Shown: piece by piece, positions 10,398-19,564 of the stretch | Position numbering within the stretch: position 1 is the first letter of the stretch | Layout of the letters: each line of letters starts with the position of its first letter | NCBI RefSeq assembly: GCF_000372825.1 | Contig: NZ_KB910516.1 | Span: 4,084,011-4,148,010 of the forward strand | From: Methylobacterium sp. 77 | Lineage (GTDB): Bacteria; Pseudomonadota; Alphaproteobacteria; Rhizobiales; Beijerinckiaceae | DNA length: 64,000 nt | Direction: 5' to 3' | Notes under the pieces: model-generated | The model's input: only the letters and a program-made list of their open reading frames with translations | Database searches by the model: none | What the model was told of the DNA's origin: nothing | Program-made: the position numbers and the translations under genes

Positions 10398-11162
10398 ATG
10401 ACCGATATCCTCACCAACCGCTTCAAGGCGGCGCTCAATGCGGGCCACCAGCAGATCGGCCTGTGGTGCAGCCTCGCCAGCTCGATCTCCACCGAGGTCG
10501 TGGCCGGCTCCGGCTTCGACTGGCTCCTCCTCGACATGGAGCATTCGGCCAACGACCTGCGCGATGTCTATGCGCAGGTCCAGTCGATGATGGAGAGCTC
10601 GGCCAACGCCATGGTGCGGATGCCGAGCGACGAGCCCATCGCGATCAAGCGCATCCTCGATACCGGCGTGCAGTCGCTGATGATCCCCAATATCGACGAT
10701 GCCGATCAGGCCCGCCGCGCAGTGGCCGCCACCCGCTATGCCCCGCGCGGCGTGCGCGGCTTCTCGCAGGCCCCGCGCGCCGCCCGCTTCGGCCGCATCC
10801 CGGATTACCATTCCCGCTGCGAGGCGGAGATCTTCGTCGCCGTGCAGATCGAGTCGCGCCGGGCACTCGACAATCTCGAGGAGATCGCCGCGGTGGAGGG
10901 CGTCGACGGCGTCTTCATCGGACCCGGCGATCTCTCCACCAGCCTCGGCTATATCGGCCGGCAGAACCACGCCGACGTGGTGACGATCGTCGAGGAGACG
11001 ATCGCCCGCATCCGTCGCTCGGGCAAGCATGCCGGCATCCTCACCGCCAACGAGGAACTGGCGCATCGCTACATCGCGGCCGGCACACGCTTCACGGCGG
11101 TGGGCTCGGATATGGGCCTCCTCGCCCGCACCTCCGAGGCCCTCGCCGCACGCTTCCGCTGA
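10398..11162 (+). CDS. garL: 2-dehydro-3-deoxyglucarate aldolase (HpcH/HpaI family)
   Basis: Class II aldolase of 254 residues, expected to split 5-keto-4-deoxyglucarate into pyruvate and tartronate semialdehyde. Family motifs: GLWCSLASSISTEVVAGSGFDWLLLDMEHS with the catalytic His, MVRMPS with the substrate-binding Arg, VQIESRRALDN carrying the metal-binding Glu, and GVFIGPGDLSTSLG with the metal-binding Asp. The start at 10398 follows GGAAACGCGACG. It lies 49 bases after gudD and 26 bases before garR. HpcH and GarL cannot be told apart by sequence alone, but the neighbours argue for GarL. Confidence 0.92.
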   Translation: MTDILTNRFKAALNAGHQQIGLWCSLASSISTEVVAGSGFDWLLLDMEHSANDLRDVYAQVQSMMESSANAMVRMPSDEPIAIKRILDTGVQSLMIPNIDDADQARRAVAATRYAPRGVRGFSQAPRAARFGRIPDYHSRCEAEIFVAVQIESRRALDNLEEIAAVEGVDGVFIGPGDLSTSLGYIGRQNHADVVTIVEETIARIRRSGKHAGILTANEELAHRYIAAGTRFTAVGSDMGLLARTSEALAARFR

Positions 11163-11188
11163 CCCTTCGCCCGCATCCGGAGAGACAC

Positions 11189-12073
11189 ATGGATATCGGC
11201 TTCATCGGCCTCGGCATCATGGGCGCGCCCATGGCCGGACATCTCATCGCGGGCGGCCACGCCCTCCACCTGAAGACCCGCCGCGAGGTGCCGCAGACCC
11301 TGATCACCGCCGGCGGCCGGCCCTGCGCCAGCGCCGCCGAATTGGCCGAGCGCTCGGACATCGTCATCCTGATGCTGCCCGATACGCCCGATGTCGAGGC
11401 CGTGCTGTTCGGCGCGGCCGGCGTGGCCGAGGGCGTGAAATCCGGCGCCGTGGTGGTCGACATGAGCTCGATCTCGCCCATCGCCACGCGCGATTTCGCG
11501 GCTCGTCTCGCGACGCGCGGCGTCGATTACCTCGACGCCCCCGTCTCGGGTGGCGAGGTCGGCGCCAAGAACGCAGCCCTGTCGATCATGGTCGGGGGCA
11601 AGGACGAGGTCTTCGAGCGGGTGAAGCCGCTCCTCGACCTCATGGGCAAGACCGTGACCCATGTGGGCGAGACCGGCGCCGGTCAGGTCGCCAAGGTCGC
11701 CAACCAGATCATCGTGGCACTCACGATCGAGGCGGTGGCCGAGGGGCTGCTCTTCGCCTCGAAGGCGGGGGCCAACCCGGCCAAGGTCCGCCAGGCCATC
11801 ACCGGAGGTCTCGCGACCTCGCGCATCCTCGAATTGCACGGCGAGCGCATGATCAAGCGCACCTTCGATCCGGGATTCCGCATCGCTCTCCACCAGAAGG
11901 ACCTGAACCTCGCTTTGGAGAGCGCCCGGTCGCTCGGTCTCGCCCTGCCGGGGACGGCGATGGCGCAGCAGCTCTTCTCCGTCTGCGCCGCCAACGGCGC
12001 CGGCAACGCGGACCATTCCGCCCTGGTGCGTGCCCTCGAAATCATGGGCCATCATCAGGTGGCGGAGGGGTAG
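11189..12073 (+). CDS. garR: 2-hydroxy-3-oxopropionate (tartronate semialdehyde) reductase
   Basis: NAD(P)H-dependent beta-hydroxyacid dehydrogenase of 294 residues that reduces tartronate semialdehyde to D-glycerate, completing glucarate breakdown to pyruvate and glycerate. Seen are the Rossmann motif GFIGLGIMGAPMAG, the substrate motif DAPVSGGEVGAKNAALSIM, and the catalytic Lys in GQVAKVANQI. The start follows GGAGAGACAC. Last gene of the glucarate cluster; glycerate kinase is not nearby, so glycerate must be handled elsewhere (for a methylotroph, by the serine cycle, as inference). Confidence 0.94.
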   Translation: MDIGFIGLGIMGAPMAGHLIAGGHALHLKTRREVPQTLITAGGRPCASAAELAERSDIVILMLPDTPDVEAVLFGAAGVAEGVKSGAVVVDMSSISPIATRDFAARLATRGVDYLDAPVSGGEVGAKNAALSIMVGGKDEVFERVKPLLDLMGKTVTHVGETGAGQVAKVANQIIVALTIEAVAEGLLFASKAGANPAKVRQAITGGLATSRILELHGERMIKRTFDPGFRIALHQKDLNLALESARSLGLALPGTAMAQQLFSVCAANGAGNADHSALVRALEIMGHHQVAEG

Positions 12074-12102
12074 GGCGGATCGCGCCCGCCGTTCCCTCGG
12101 TC

Positions 12103-12531
12103 TTATGCGCCGTGCGTGTCGAGCCAGCGCACGGCGCCGCTCAGGTCGAAGCCGCGTTCCTGTCCGTAGGCCGTGAGGTCGTCGCGGCCGAGGCGCCCCG
12201 CCAGAACCTCGCTCAAGGCCCAGAGCGTGATCGAGCGGGTGCCGCTGCGGCAATGGGCGATGACCGGGCCGGATGCGCCGTCCACGGCCTCCCGGAACCG
12301 CGCGATTTCGTCTCGGGTGATGCCGGGGCCGGTGACGGGGAGGTGGAGGTAGGCGAGCCCCGCCGCCTCGGCCGCCTTGGCCTCGGCCGCGTTCCCCGGC
12401 TGGCCCGGCTCCTCGCCGTCGGGGCGGTTGTTGATCAGCAGGGCGAATCCGCTCGCAGGCAGGGAAGCGATCTCCGCCTCATCCGGCTGGCCGGAGACCG
12501 ACAGGCGGGAATCGATGGGCGTGATGTTCAT
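12103..12531 (-). CDS. Blh/DUF442-type phosphatase (TIGR01244-like)
   Basis: A 142-residue protein with the tyrosine-phosphatase-like fold seen in beta-lactamase-hydrolase-like (Blh) proteins and at the N-terminus of some sulfide dioxygenases. N-terminal DSRLSVSGQPDEAEI is the family signature and HCRSGTRS is the Cx4-5R phosphatase loop with Cys as nucleophile. The start at 12531 gives the standard N-terminus (MNITPID). It converges on garR and is next to a GNAT gene in the same direction. The physiological substrate is unknown; links to sulfide or biofilm control in other bacteria do not transfer automatically. Confidence 0.82.
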   Translation of the reverse strand: MNITPIDSRLSVSGQPDEAEIASLPASGFALLINNRPDGEEPGQPGNAAEAKAAEAAGLAYLHLPVTGPGITRDEIARFREAVDGASGPVIAHCRSGTRSITLWALSEVLAGRLGRDDLTAYGQERGFDLSGAVRWLDTHGA

Positions 12532-12632
12532 GGCGAGATTGCCTCGGGATGTGACGTCCGGCAGCGGGGTTCCGGTCGAAAATGGGCCTTCGCCCGAGTG
12601 ATACAAGCCGATGCCGCCCTGGTCGCGATGCT

Positions 12633-13250
12633 CTACTTGCCCATCCATTCGTGCCCGGCGACCAGCGCCTCGACCGAGCGCGTCCAGGTGCCGGGCTGGT
12701 CGGTGGCGCCAGTGCCGAGCGCACGCTGGACCATGACGCTGTCGCTCCAGCGGCCGTATTTGTAGCCCACCGCCGGAAGTAGGCCCACGCGGGTGAAGCC
12801 GCAGGCCTCGTGGAGGCGAAGGGATGCCTCGTTCTGCGCGTCGATATAGCCGATCATCTGGCGGTAGCCGCCGGCGGCGCAGGCCTCGATCAGCGCGGGC
12901 AGGAGGCGCCGGCCGATGCCCGCGTTCAGGTGCTCGTGATGGACGTAGATCGAGTGCTTGAGCGTGTAGCGATAGGCCGGGCGCTTGCGGAACGGCACGG
13001 CATAGGCATAGCCCGCCACGACCCCGTCGCGGTCGGCGACGAGGTGCGGCAGGCGCTTCTTGCGCATGGCCTTGCGGCGGCGCTTGAGATCGTCGGGGTG
13101 AAGCGGGTCTTCCTCGAAATCGCCGACATCGCCGACGCCCCGCCGGATGTGGTGGGCGTAGATCGACACCATGGCCGGCACGTCCGCATCAGAGGACGGC
13201 CGGATGATCACTTCGGGATCGGAGGCGGTGGGCGGCCCGTCCGGACTCAC
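12633..13250 (-). CDS. GNAT N-acetyltransferase
   Basis: A 205-residue acetyl-CoA-dependent transferase of the phosphinothricin/PAT-like GNAT group. Seen are the N-terminal VIIRPSSDADVPAMVSIYAHHI, GYAYAVPFRKRPAYRYTLKHSIYVH, the acetyl-CoA loop GIGRRLLPALIEA, and the C-terminal NEASLRLHEACGFTRVG. No ATG is available in frame near the domain start; GTG at 13250 overlaps the stop of the upstream decarboxylase as GTGA, which fits translational coupling. The coupling suggests the acetyl acceptor could be an amine made by the decarboxylase, but this is inference. Confidence 0.85.
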   Translation of the reverse strand: MSPDGPPTASDPEVIIRPSSDADVPAMVSIYAHHIRRGVGDVGDFEEDPLHPDDLKRRRKAMRKKRLPHLVADRDGVVAGYAYAVPFRKRPAYRYTLKHSIYVHHEHLNAGIGRRLLPALIEACAAGGYRQMIGYIDAQNEASLRLHEACGFTRVGLLPAVGYKYGRWSDSVMVQRALGTGATDQPGTWTRSVEALVAGHEWMGK

Positions 13251-15592
13251 GGGCGATTCTCGCGCATGACGTAGGTGTAGAACCGGATCGTCCCATCGGG
13301 ATCGACGTTGCGGAACACGCCCTGGATCTCGGCCTCGAACCCCGGGAACAGGTTCGCCGACCGCTCGAACATCTTGAAATAGTCCAGCATGGGTTTCGCC
13401 CGCTCGTCCAATCGCTCGCCCGGCAGCACCGTGCCGATGCCCGGCGGGTAGACCAGAAGCAAGGTCGTCGCCACGCGGCCTTCCGCTTCCGCGATCGGCA
13501 CGTAATCGACGTTGTTGCGGGTGAGCTGCTGCACCGCCTCCTTCGGGGTCATCACCATTTCGGGCAGGTGCCCCGGCTCGAACTGCTTGCGCTGGAGCGT
13601 GCTGGTGCCGTGCTCGCGGTGGAAGGCGTGAAAATCGGCGCAGAGGTCGCGCAGGCGCACGCCCTTGTAGCGGTTGGGCCGGCGCCGGACGAATTCCGGC
13701 ATCGCCTCCTCCAACGGGACGTTCTCGTCGTGCAGGCGCTTGAAGGCGACGAGGCCGGAGATGAGCGTGCCGGCTTTCGAGGATTCGACGCCCGGCGTCA
13801 GCAGGAAGAGCAGCGAGTTGAGATCGTTCTTCTCGGCGACGATGCGGTTCTCGCGGAGATACTGCGCCACGATGGGGGCGGGCACGCCGTGCTCGGCATA
13901 TTCGCCGGTCTTGCGGTCGAAGCCCGGGGTGAGCACGGTGAGCTTGTTCGGGTCGGTCATCGCATAGTTCGACGCCACATGGGTGAAACCGTGCCAGGCG
14001 GCGCCCGGCGTCAGCTCCCAGTATTTCGCATCGCTGGCGAGTTCGTCCGTCGAGATGCTCTCCCACGGCACCTTGCCCTCCGGGCCCTTCACCGTGTCCG
14101 GCACGAAGGGGTCGAAGAACCAGCGGCGCAGGGGATCGCCCTCCTTCTCCTCGAACTCGCGGCGGATGGCGCGCACCTTCTTGCGCCACTCGATGCCGAG
14201 GCGGATCGTGTCGTCCCACAGGACCACGCCGGAGCGGCCCTTCATCATCTGCGCGCCCACATCGAGGGAGGCGAAGAGCGGATAGAACGGCGAGGTCGAG
14301 GCGTGGACCAGGAAGGTCTCGTTGAAGCGCCGGTGCTCGATGCGCCGGGTCTGGCCGCGAATGTGGCTGTCCTTGGTGTGGATCTGCGACGCCTGCGAGA
14401 AGCTCGCCAGCTGCTTGTGGGTCGATTGCGTGGCGATGATGCCCGGCGAGGTCTCGTCGAGATTCTTCAGGCCCATGGCGAATCTGCCGGCGAAGAGCGG
14501 GTGGAACTTCATGAAGCCCGCCCAGGCCTCGTCGAAGAGGATGTAGTCGCAGAGGTGACCGATCTTCTCCATGATCATCTGCGCGTTGTAGATCGTGCCG
14601 TCATAGGTGCATTGCTCGACGACGGCGACGCGGAACGGGCGCTCGCGCTTCCACGCGTCCTTGTCGGTGATCAGCGGGTTGGTGCGGATCTTCTCGCGGA
14701 TGGCCGCCTCGTCGAGGGCCTCGTGGTACATCGGGCCGATCAGTCCGAAACAGTTGCGGTCGGTCTCGAGGAAGACCGGGACCGCACCGCCGAGGAACAG
14801 GGCGCCGTGATGCGCCGCCTTGTGGTTGTTGCGGTCGAACAGCACGAGGTCGCCCTCGGCCACCAGGGCCGACAGCACGATCTTGTTGGAGGCCGAGGTG
14901 CCGTTGAGGACGAAGTAGGTCTTCTCGGCGCCGAAGATGACGGCGGCCTCCTTCTGCGCCTTCAGGGCGGGGCCCTCGTGGACCAGCAGGTCGCCGAGAT
15001 CGAGCACGGAATTGTCGAGATCGTCGCGAAACACCGCTTCGCCGAGATGCTCGACGAAGATGCGGCCGATGGGTGAGCGATTGTAGAAGATACCGCCGTT
15101 ATGGCCGGGGCAGGTCCAGAGCTGGTTGCCCTGCTCGGCGTAATCGACCAGCGCGCCGAAGAACGGCGTCTTCAGGGTCTCGGCATATTGCTTGACCCGG
15201 CTCACGAGGCCGCGGGCGATGTAATCGGGGGTCTCTTCGGCGAGGAAGATGTAGCCGTCGATGAAGTCGAGCACCTCGACGGGGATGTCCTCCAGGCGCT
15301 TGCGGCGGACCATGATGACGATGGGCATCTCGAGCCCGCGCTTCCTCATGAGGTTGATCAGCGCGGCAGCCTTGCCGTCGAGGCCGCGCTTGCCCCAATC
15401 CACCACCATGCAGCCGATGGCGGCATCGGTCTGGACCGCGATGGCCGCATCCTCCACGCGCCGTGCCCGCACCACCTCGAAGCCGAGCTTTTCGATGGAG
15501 GTGAGGATCTGTTGGACGCGTACGCCCTCAAGATCGTCCGGGTCGAAATTCGGCGCGCACATGAGCACGGTGAAGCGGCGAAAGAAGTCCAT
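13247..15592 (-). CDS. Orn/Lys/Arg decarboxylase, PLP-dependent fold type I
   Basis: Large 781-residue decarboxylase of the inducible ornithine/lysine/arginine group. It has an N-terminal receiver-like wing domain (about 1-130), the PLP domain with TCPGHNGGIFYNRSP, LNGTSASNKI, and the Schiff-base lysine in STHKQLASFSQASQIH, and a C-terminal domain ending in the aspartate aminotransferase-like small domain. It releases CO2 and a diamine or agmatine and often serves acid resistance or polyamine supply. Which amino acid it uses cannot be read with confidence from the sequence. It overlaps the GNAT gene downstream by 4 bases. Confidence 0.93.
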   Translation of the reverse strand: MDFFRRFTVLMCAPNFDPDDLEGVRVQQILTSIEKLGFEVVRARRVEDAAIAVQTDAAIGCMVVDWGKRGLDGKAAALINLMRKRGLEMPIVIMVRRKRLEDIPVEVLDFIDGYIFLAEETPDYIARGLVSRVKQYAETLKTPFFGALVDYAEQGNQLWTCPGHNGGIFYNRSPIGRIFVEHLGEAVFRDDLDNSVLDLGDLLVHEGPALKAQKEAAVIFGAEKTYFVLNGTSASNKIVLSALVAEGDLVLFDRNNHKAAHHGALFLGGAVPVFLETDRNCFGLIGPMYHEALDEAAIREKIRTNPLITDKDAWKRERPFRVAVVEQCTYDGTIYNAQMIMEKIGHLCDYILFDEAWAGFMKFHPLFAGRFAMGLKNLDETSPGIIATQSTHKQLASFSQASQIHTKDSHIRGQTRRIEHRRFNETFLVHASTSPFYPLFASLDVGAQMMKGRSGVVLWDDTIRLGIEWRKKVRAIRREFEEKEGDPLRRWFFDPFVPDTVKGPEGKVPWESISTDELASDAKYWELTPGAAWHGFTHVASNYAMTDPNKLTVLTPGFDRKTGEYAEHGVPAPIVAQYLRENRIVAEKNDLNSLLFLLTPGVESSKAGTLISGLVAFKRLHDENVPLEEAMPEFVRRRPNRYKGVRLRDLCADFHAFHREHGTSTLQRKQFEPGHLPEMVMTPKEAVQQLTRNNVDYVPIAEAEGRVATTLLLVYPPGIGTVLPGERLDERAKPMLDYFKMFERSANLFPGFEAEIQGVFRNVDPDGTIRFYTYVMRENRP

Positions 15593-15655
15593 GCGGGGGT
15601 AGGCTCCGGATTGTCGGGTCGTTGGAGGGCGGTGTGGGCGCGTTCGCGCCCCGGA

Positions 15656-16684
15656 TCAACCGGGGCGTCCGGAAAGTCCGAGGCGGCGGATGACGAGGTA
15701 GACGGCCAGCGCCGCGCCGAGGCCGATGCCGAGGGCGATCAGCGATCCGCTGTCGGATTCCGAGAAGAACAGCCCCTTGGTGTTCATGCCGAAGATGCCC
15801 GTCACCAGGGTCGGCGGCAGGAACAGGGCCGTGAGGATCGAGAGCGTGAAGAGCTGGCGGTTGGTCAAGGCCGTCGTGCGGGCGGCGATCTCGTCCTGCA
15901 GCAGGCGACACCGCTCGGACAGGACATGCATGTCGCGATGGAGCGAATCGAGGCGCTGGACCACCCGCGCGGCCATCGCGCCGATGGCCTCCGGCAATTG
16001 GTCGTCTTCCGTGCCGGCCTCGTCCTCGAGCCGGTGAAACACCGCCCGCAATCCGGCGAGCTGGCGGTGGGATCGCACGGATTGGCGCCGAATCGGGCCC
16101 AGGGGCCTCGCATCGTCGGCCTTGGCGTCATCGAGCATGTCGTCCTCGATGGCATCGAGCGCCGAGGACAGCCGATTGGTCGTCGCGGTGAGGGCTTCGA
16201 TGGTGCTCCCGACGAAGCGCTCCAACAACTTGGCCGGACCCGGAACGAGGGCGCCGGACAGGACCGCGTCGCGTGCGGTCACCGCACAGGCCGTTGCGTG
16301 GCGACGGCCGCTCACGAGGAAGCGCGGTCCGAGCACGCAATGGAGGCGACCGTTCGGCTCCTCGCTCGACGAGCCGTCGAAGGCGCGCTCCCGATCCGCG
16401 ATCACGAATCCGGCATGAGGGCCATCGACGACGATGCGCTGATGATCGTCGCGGGCGAAGGTCGCCGCGGCGAGCCGAGGCGGACCGAGGCGTCCCTCGG
16501 CGATCAACGCCTCGATGCGGGCATCGACGAGATCGAAATGAAGCCAGACGAAGCCGTCATCGTCGCCTTCGAGAGGGGGGAGGTTGTCCCCCGGTTCGAT
16601 ACGGCTTCCCTGTCCGTCCGCAGTGAAGCGCAGGGCGAAGATCAGTCCCGGAAGGGACGCTTCCTCGATGAGGAGATGCGGCAT
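15656..16684 (-). CDS. CorA-like divalent cation transporter (ZntB-like)
   Basis: A 342-residue member of the 2-TM-GxN superfamily. It has a long acidic N-terminal cytoplasmic domain, coiled helices (LHRDMHVLSERCRLLQDEIAART), then two C-terminal transmembrane helices separated by the pore signature GIFGMNTKG (GMN). Start at 16684 (MPHLLIEE) is chosen over an upstream frame extension of 36 residues lacking family similarity. By length and divergent cytoplasmic domain it resembles ZntB more than CorA; transport of Zn or Mg is inferred. Confidence 0.88.
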   Translation of the reverse strand: MPHLLIEEASLPGLIFALRFTADGQGSRIEPGDNLPPLEGDDDGFVWLHFDLVDARIEALIAEGRLGPPRLAAATFARDDHQRIVVDGPHAGFVIADRERAFDGSSSEEPNGRLHCVLGPRFLVSGRRHATACAVTARDAVLSGALVPGPAKLLERFVGSTIEALTATTNRLSSALDAIEDDMLDDAKADDARPLGPIRRQSVRSHRQLAGLRAVFHRLEDEAGTEDDQLPEAIGAMAARVVQRLDSLHRDMHVLSERCRLLQDEIAARTTALTNRQLFTLSILTALFLPPTLVTGIFGMNTKGLFFSESDSGSLIALGIGLGAALAVYLVIRRLGLSGRPG

Positions 16685-16840
16685 GGTGCGGTCGCGGCGA
16701 TCGTGGCCGGCAAAATACCGGCTCACCGCCGCGCTGGATCGCAACGCTGGGCGACACTGTGATGACGGCAGGACGCACCTGCCGGACAACATCCCGCGTG
16801 CGACGGCCGCGATCAGACGATCGATGGCCGGAATCTTTTC

Positions 16841-17188
16841 TCAGCGGGCGACCGAACCCCTGTCCGCTTCCTTGACGCTCTTGTCCGCATCCCGGGGGAG
16901 CATGCCCTTATCGGCCTCTTTGCGAAGTTCATCCGCGAGAACCGTCGCCTGATTGCCGACGAAGATCTTCATGTGAGGCGGCAAGACGGCCCAAACGACC
17001 GCGAAGATGAACACCGAACCGACCATGCCGTAGGCGATACCTTCCATGATTCCCAACCATCCGAGCAACAGCGGAATGCTGCTCACGATCAAGCCGATGA
17101 AAGAACTTTCCGTCAGGAAGTAGACCGAGAAAAAGGTAACGACGGCCAGAGCGACGGGCTTGATAAAACGGACGACATAACGGTCCAT
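16841..17188 (-). CDS. Small two-helix membrane protein of unknown function
   Basis: A 115-residue protein with a basic N-terminus (MDRYVVRFIK), a first hydrophobic stretch (residues 11-45), and a second (about 46-72), then a soluble tail rich in Lys, Glu and Asp (ELRKEADKGMLPRDADKSVK). AAGGA 8 bases before 17188 supports the start. No known domain is recognised. Neighbours are the CorA-like transporter downstream and the divergent ppk2 gene. Confidence 0.65.
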   Translation of the reverse strand: MDRYVVRFIKPVALAVVTFFSVYFLTESSFIGLIVSSIPLLLGWLGIMEGIAYGMVGSVFIFAVVWAVLPPHMKIFVGNQATVLADELRKEADKGMLPRDADKSVKEADRGSVAR

Positions 17189-17518
17189 GGCATTTTCCTT
17201 CGGGTGTGACGACCATCGGCAGCGATGGAATAATTGAGAATTGCGCTCCACCGACCGTCGTGATCTTCTCGCAATGAAAACCGACGATATATTGCATATA
17301 CCGGATGTGCTATTATCCCACCGAGTCGTAACAACTTGATGAATAGCTGATACTCGGCGCCTGATCATGAGTCTAGCAATCATCCTGCCATTTTGGTCGG
17401 GCCAAAATTTTGGTGGACGAATATGGAGAGGCCGCATGTGGCCCATTGCGGTCGCTCTAATGTCATGTGGGTGGTCTAAATATCCCGGCGATCTCCATAC
17501 TTTCAGGAAGACCACGCC
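17189..17518. other. Divergent intergenic region before ppk2
   Basis: 330 bases between the small membrane-protein gene and ppk2, clearly richer in A+T than the surroundings (for example 17280-17350). It must hold promoters for both genes, but no consensus -35/-10 pair, EcfG box or dyad could be called with confidence. Confidence 0.4.
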
Positions 17519-18445
17519 ATGGACGGCACCCGCGCCGGAACACGCCCTTTCGACATCGAGGCCATCCGTCGGGAAATGGCCGATGATTTCGATGAAGAGC
17601 TGGAGATGGAACTCGAGGACGAGCGTCTTGAGCAGCTCGCCAGCGAGATCGGCACGAAAGCGCGGCCGGCGACGATGGATCGCAAGGTGTATTTTCGCGA
17701 GCTGTTCCGGCTGCAGCACGAGCTGGTCCGGCTGCAGGACTGGGTCCAGGCGCAGAAGCTACGAGTGGTCGTGATCTTCGAGGGTCGCGATTCCGCCGGC
17801 AAGGGCGGCGCGATCAAGCGGATCACCCAGCGTCTCAACCCGCGGGTCTGTCGGGTCGCCGCGCTTCCGGCTCCGAACGAGCGCGAGCGCACGCAATGGT
17901 ACTTCCAGCGCTATGCCGCGCATCTGCCGGCCGGCGGCGAGATCGTCCTGTTCGACCGCTCCTGGTACAACCGGGCCGGTGTCGAGCGGGTGATGGGCTT
18001 CTGCACGCCGGAGCAGTACGAGGAGTTCTTTCAATCCGCCCCGGAATTCGAGCGCATGCTGGTGCGCTCGGGCATCATCGTGCTCAAATATTGGTTCTCG
18101 ATCACCGACGAGGAGCAGGAGATGCGCTTCAACATGCGCATCCACGACCCCCTGAAACAGTGGAAGCTCTCGCCCATGGACGTGGAATCCCGCCGACGCT
18201 GGGAGGATTACACGAAGGCGAAGGAAGTGATGCTCGCCCGCACCCATATCCCAGAGGCGCCCTGGTGGGTGGTCGAGGCCGTGGACAAGAAGAGGGCCCG
18301 CCTCAACTGCATCAGCCATCTCCTGACGCAGATCCCCTACGGCGACGTGGAGCACCCGCCGGTGCATCTGCCCGAGCGCATGCGCCACGAGGATTATGCG
18401 CGCCAGCCGGTGGCGCCGGAGATGTTCGTCCCCGCCCTGTTCTGA
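17519..18445 (+). CDS. ppk2: Polyphosphate kinase 2
   Basis: Transfers phosphate between polyphosphate and nucleotides. The 308-residue protein has Walker A (FEGRDSAGKGG, residues 87-97), the Walker B/lid region LFDRSWYNRAGVERVMGF, and the PPK2 signature KYWFSITDEEQEMRF with a downstream lid. The acidic N-terminal extension (DDFDEELEMELEDERLEQL) is common to one-domain class I PPK2 proteins. Class I members mainly use GDP or ADP with polyphosphate; the specific nucleotide is not readable here. Single-gene unit, divergent from its upstream neighbour. Confidence 0.95.
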   Translation: MDGTRAGTRPFDIEAIRREMADDFDEELEMELEDERLEQLASEIGTKARPATMDRKVYFRELFRLQHELVRLQDWVQAQKLRVVVIFEGRDSAGKGGAIKRITQRLNPRVCRVAALPAPNERERTQWYFQRYAAHLPAGGEIVLFDRSWYNRAGVERVMGFCTPEQYEEFFQSAPEFERMLVRSGIIVLKYWFSITDEEQEMRFNMRIHDPLKQWKLSPMDVESRRRWEDYTKAKEVMLARTHIPEAPWWVVEAVDKKRARLNCISHLLTQIPYGDVEHPPVHLPERMRHEDYARQPVAPEMFVPALF

Positions 18446-18579
18446 CCGGATGGGGTGAATCGTCGGCCGGACCCGCGCAAAGTTTCCCGCCGTGGCCGCG
18501 GTTGCCCAAAGCGGCCCGTATCGGCAAAACCCGTTGTCGAACGGGCCGATCCCCGGCTGGTCGGACAATGGGACCCCGC

Positions 18580-19377
18580 ATGAACGCCACCGACGAGATC
18601 CTGTTCGACACCGACGATGCCGGTGTCGCCCGCATCGTTCTCAACCGGCCGCAGGCGCGCAACGCGCTGACTTTCGCGATGTATCAGGGCCTCATCGACC
18701 TGTGCGGGACGATCGAGGCGGACGAGCGGATCAAGGTCGTCGTCATCACCGGCGCCGGTGAGAAAGCCTTCGCCGCCGGCACCGACATCGCCCAATTCCG
18801 CGGCTTCTCCGGCGCCGAGGATGCCCTCGGCTACGAGCGCTTCATGGACAGGGTGCTCAGCGCGCTGGAACGCCTGCGCGTGCCCGTCATCGCCGCCATC
18901 GCCGGGGCCTGCACGGGCGGCGGGGCCGCCATCGCCGCCTCCTGCGACCTGCGCATCGCCACCCGCGATGCCCGGTTCGGATTCCCCATCGCGCGGACGC
19001 TGGGCAATTGCCTGTCGATGTCCAACCTCCGGCGCCTGTCCGGCCTCATCGGTCCGGCTCGGGTGAAGGACATGATCTTCACGGCCCGTCTGTTCGGCGC
19101 GGAGGAGGCGCTGGCGGCCGGCCTCGTCGGTGAAGTGGTGGAGGATGCCGCCGCCCTGCACGCCAGGGCCTCGGAGCTCGCGACCCTGATCGCCGGCCAC
19201 GCTCCGCTGACCCTGCGCGCCACCAAGGAAGGTCTGCGCCGGCTCGCGGCCGAAGAGGACAGCGTGGATGAGCGTCCGGACGACGACCTCATCCTGCTCT
19301 GCTACACCAGCGCCGATTTCCGCGAGGGCATGGAGGCGTTCCTCGCCAAGCGCCCGCCGAACTGGACCGGCCGGTAA
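18580..19377 (+). CDS. Enoyl-CoA hydratase/isomerase family protein
   Basis: A 265-residue crotonase-fold protein. The first oxyanion-hole motif is in GEKAFAAGTDIAQF and the second in GACTGGGAAIAASCDLRIA; the C-terminal helix ends in FREGMEAFLAKRPPNW, typical of enoyl-CoA hydratases. Catalytic positions equivalent to the two Glu residues of rat hydratase are not obvious: the segment after GGGAAIAA shows DLRIATRDARFGFPIARTLG, so an isomerase or a different hydratase reaction is possible. Start at 18580 follows a weak GGAC. Exact substrate unknown. Confidence 0.85.
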   Translation: MNATDEILFDTDDAGVARIVLNRPQARNALTFAMYQGLIDLCGTIEADERIKVVVITGAGEKAFAAGTDIAQFRGFSGAEDALGYERFMDRVLSALERLRVPVIAAIAGACTGGGAAIAASCDLRIATRDARFGFPIARTLGNCLSMSNLRRLSGLIGPARVKDMIFTARLFGAEEALAAGLVGEVVEDAAALHARASELATLIAGHAPLTLRATKEGLRRLAAEEDSVDERPDDDLILLCYTSADFREGMEAFLAKRPPNWTGR

Positions 19378-19564
19378 GGCGCTTTTCCAGATAAGGCGCT
19401 CTTCGAAGCGCTCCGCCCCGGTGCGGATGTGGGCAGCACGACACACCGGGTCGGGAAAGCGACCCGTCGCCTTGCTCCCTCGGCCCGGTTGCAGCCCTGT
19501 CATGTTCTTCATGATAGGGGTCGAGGAGGGGAAAGCTCGCCCTGGAACACGCTTTTTCCGAGGG

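Noticed and set aside
15101..16762. 553-codon plus-strand frame over the decarboxylase and CorA-like genes
   Set aside because: Spans two well-supported minus-strand genes and their gap; sequence is typical antisense composition.
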